DNA of 64,000 nucleotides. Source: Pegea sp. RAD2-039. Lineage: Eukaryota; Chordata; Thaliacea; Salpida; Salpidae. The stretch's first letter is position 1; every line of letters begins with the position of its first letter. Shown one piece after another: positions 61,367 to 64,000 of the stretch. The DNA is taken from NCBI GenBank assembly GCA_034620365.1, contig JAQGEQ010000254.1, positions 248,001 through 312,000 of the forward strand, in the 5' to 3' direction. Both the position numbers and the translations under genes were made by a program. Below the pieces are notes generated by a model. That model did no database searches. It saw nothing but the letters and a program-made list of their open reading frames with translations, and was not told the DNA's origin.

Positions 61367-63969
61367 TCAAATGATCAAAGAAATGATGATCTTGTGGAGG
61401 AGGAACACATGGAGGAGGATCATGGAGCCAGGAGTAATAAAATTTGTTGGTACAAGCGTTGTAGTGAGATGTTGAGGGTGAGGAGCAGGGAGTCTCACAT
61501 AGATGATCAGAGGAAGACACACAAGGATCAGATATATGATCATGAAGAACACAATCTGATGAAGAAATTGATGAAGATCTGTAGATGAAGATCTTTAAAA
61601 CAAACCTTCTTCAAGTTCGTTTTCGAAATCAGAGTTGAATGAGATGATGAAGATGTTGGTTTGATTGATTTGTTGGAACGTGAATGGAAGATCAACATCA
61701 GATGCTCTTTGAGAGTTGATCTCAAAACGATTTCTAATTTTATAAAAAAAAATGTTTCAAACTGATTTTGAAGATTTGGAATTACTTGATTGATAATTTC
61801 GAAGCATCAATACATTGAGTAGTGATGAGGATCCATTTCTCGATTAAGATCCGAGATATCTTCGCGTGTTTATGTGTGACGTGATAACCGCTATCTTCAG
61901 CTAGATGATGAGCAGTCTGATCGAAGTTGAGAAGATATTTGTCGTAGATGACATAACCTAAAAGTTGAGTTTCAACAACATCTTCATCTTGATGACTCTT
62001 ACCAGATGAATCAATCACTACACACTCAATCCAAGATACATAGTTGTTACACTGCCGGAAACTCTTCATCATAAGCTGATGAAAGTCTGAGAGGTTGATG
62101 TCTCCTCCGATGACTCCGAAGAAGAAGGGAGGAAGACCTTGTTTGATTGATACAATAGCTTTGCTGATACTGACCACCAGTTTGCCTTGATTTGCATCAA
62201 GATAAGGAGCAGAAAAGACAAGATCAACTTCTGGGCTCTATGAACAGATCAATTGATACAGATGGTCATAAAGACACAGATGAGGACCTCTTTGTAGAGA
62301 AGCGAATGAAGAAGATGAGATCTAGCTTTGACGAACCAGGGTCTTTGAGTAACTTCATATAGTTTTGGTAGTTGTACTCCAGGATAAACTCTAAAGACTC
62401 CTTGATGAGATCCAAAATACCTCCATGAGACTTTCAAATCTTTCGCTTGATCTGAAGACTTGCGCCAAATACGATCTAGTTGCCATGACGATATGACGTC
62501 ATTCCAAACAGCGTTTTTTAAGCGAGAAGCTCGAGCAAATTGAAATTGGTTGTCGTTGATGATATTTTCATAGCTAAAGAAGAAAAGATGAAGATGATGA
62601 AGATCGGATGTTGAGACTACTTTGAAATAGATTGTGAAGTCTCGTCAACTGCTACAAAGTAACCACTATCCTTATAAGATGAAGGAGAAAATTTGATAGA
62701 TGAGTGATTGAAAAGAGCAGGTTGATGATGATACTTACACATCAGTTCATCTGGAAGTTTCAGATCAAATCTTCATAAAAAAACAAATCAGTTTATCTTC
62801 AAGATTCAAAAATCATCAAATCACCTGTGATAAAAGAAATCAAAATCGAAAGGGATCTGCTGTGGACCTATCAACATGTGGTCCTGACCACTGTCCACTA
62901 CACACAGTAGCATATGTGTATATTGAACTCTCACACAAGAATACATCATCATCTTCTTGTATACATCATTATGCCACTACAAAACATCCAATGATCAATC
63001 TGTTGTTGATGCTTCATCACTAACTGTTTGTGACACGTGGTTACTGGAGAAGGTCTTAGTGATGACGTCATTCAACGTGACCACGGCAGCGAGGTTTTTA
63101 AGTCGAGAAACGGACTTTAAAGTTGCTGAAATAAATTCGACAACTTCAGGATCTCGTTCATAAGCTTCAATCCCTGTGATGGTTGGATCATCATTGATCA
63201 GATGAGGTTGTTGAAGAAGAGGATGAGTCATGACTCTTCCTTGTGAGTCTAGAAGAAAAGCGTATCGAACATCAACAGCGCTTCCCGAAGAAAAGTAGCT
63301 GACGTCAGCAAACAGCTCGTGCATTGTGACGTCAATACCAACCACACCAATCAGTTTATCTACGAGATTTGATCTCTGTTAGATGCGGATCAGAGTTGAG
63401 ATTCGGGACCTTTTATGATGATAGATGAAGAAGCTGTCAAAACCATTCCAAGGTCCCCAGCATCGTAGTAAGGGACACTCCACGTGACGTCATTGGACAT
63501 CTTCTGTAACTTGGATAGTTTTTGAGGGTCTTTTAAGTGTCTCTGAGAGACTAATGTATAATAGTTGGCCATGGCTGATCTCAAATGGGACACATCAGTG
63601 ACCTGGATGAGAAAAATGAGTGATTATCGTTTCTGAGAAAAGTTTGAGATTACATGAGTAAAGAACCCGGAGGTTGGAGGTGGTGGAGCCTTTATAGAAG
63701 AGTATTGCATCCAGGAAGAGTAATTTGAGTCCTTGGGAAGATCTTGGAGTGATAAATCGAAGTTTTGAGCCGCCATTCGTTGAAGAGCTAATCCAAAAGT
63801 CGATCTTCCAAGTGAGTAGCAGAGAAGGATCACACTGTTTCGTAAATCTAAGTTTCTTTTGAAGATTGTGAGAAAGACCTCATTTGGGGGGTCTGTTGGT
63901 TCCCCATCAGACATAAAGAGGATCAATCGGTCACGTGATTGTGCTACTTTGTCCAGCATCATCTCATTT
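61367..63969 (-). CDS. CACHD1: VWA and Cache domain-containing protein (CACHD1/alpha2delta-like), C-terminal part
   Basis: Type I membrane protein related to calcium-channel alpha2delta subunits. Exons: 63969-63654, 63602-63410, 63359-63025, 62976-62825, 62770-62621, 62573-62288, 62237-61786, 61733-61606 and 61578-61367, giving about 740 residues; the N-terminal part lies beyond 64000. The second half of a VWA domain is visible (DRLILFMSDGEPTDP, then a Rossmann-type strand SVILLCYSLG). A first Cache domain follows (WSVPYYDAGDLGMVLTASSS, GVVGIDVTMHELFADVSYFS, RYAFLLDSQGRVMTHPLL). A second follows (TQRPWFVKARSH, DLVFSAPYLDANQGKLVVSI, GVIGGDINLSDFHQLM). A membrane helix near the end (FFMIIYLILVCLPLIIYV) precedes a short tail. 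CACHD1 is favoured over CACNA2D by overall layout, but this needs an alignment. The exact C-terminal frame is less certain than the rest. Confidence 0.85.
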
Positions 63970-64000
63970 CTAGTAGAAGAGAATCTGAGATTGATGATGT

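Noticed and set aside
62481-62500. X-box-like GTTGCCATGACGAT inside a CACHD1-like exon and GTTGCCATAGCAAT inside a receptor exon (57304)
   Set aside because: Both are explained by the encoded residues (TrpGln and ValAlaIleAla); coding constraint is enough.
1-64000. tRNA genes, rRNA, CRISPR arrays, transposase genes or viral insertions
   Set aside because: Scanning by eye showed no tRNA box A/B pairs, no repeat-spacer arrays and no transposase, reverse transcriptase or viral protein motifs; short divergent elements could be missed.

Overview
This window is nuclear DNA of an animal. By eye it is very AT-rich (about 30% GC). Genes carry GT-AG introns, most of them only 45-60 nt, with a few of 0.2-1 kb. 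The protein set (motile-cilium proteins DRC7, DRC11 and ARMC3, plus G3BP, BTB-Kelch, a GPCR, a fibulin-like matrix protein and a VWA/Cache protein) excludes fungi, plants and protists and argues against nematodes, which lack motile cilia. I lean towards a tunicate-like invertebrate because of the compact introns and the abundance of TGACGTCA and CACGTG palindromes, but that lineage call is inference only.

Layout: 1-1663 (-) DRC7, cut by the window edge. 1971-4490 (-) intronless DRC11/IQCA1. 6901-9129 (+) GLOD4. 11166-13143 (-) ribosomal protein L19, with three related box C/D snoRNAs in its introns. 16659-18950 (+) G3BP. 20446-25151 (+) BTB-BACK-Kelch protein. 32275-33471 (+) calmodulin-like protein with a long basic tail. 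34867-35009 (+) a second SLC35B1-type first exon. 36784-38467 (+) SLC35B1. 41014-45484 (+) ARMC3. 46008-47132 (-) a small Pro/His/Tyr-rich protein of unknown function. 55981-58027 (+) an orphan seven-helix receptor. 59350-61123 (+) fibulin-like secreted protein. 61367-63969 (-) CACHD1-like VWA/Cache membrane protein, whose N-terminal part lies beyond the window end. Long AT-rich stretches (25.2-32.2 kb and 47.1-56.0 kb) show no gene I can support.

Shared themes: DRC11 and DRC7 belong to one axonemal complex, the nexin-dynein regulatory complex, and lie in tandem. ARMC3 is a further ciliary/sperm protein. RPL19 couples ribosomal protein synthesis to three guide RNAs that all appear to address one 28S rRNA site. 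The fibulin-like gene and the CACHD1-like gene are convergent and separated by 243 bp. I derived exon joins by hand from splice consensus, reading frame and family knowledge; the codon phases of every model close without a stop.
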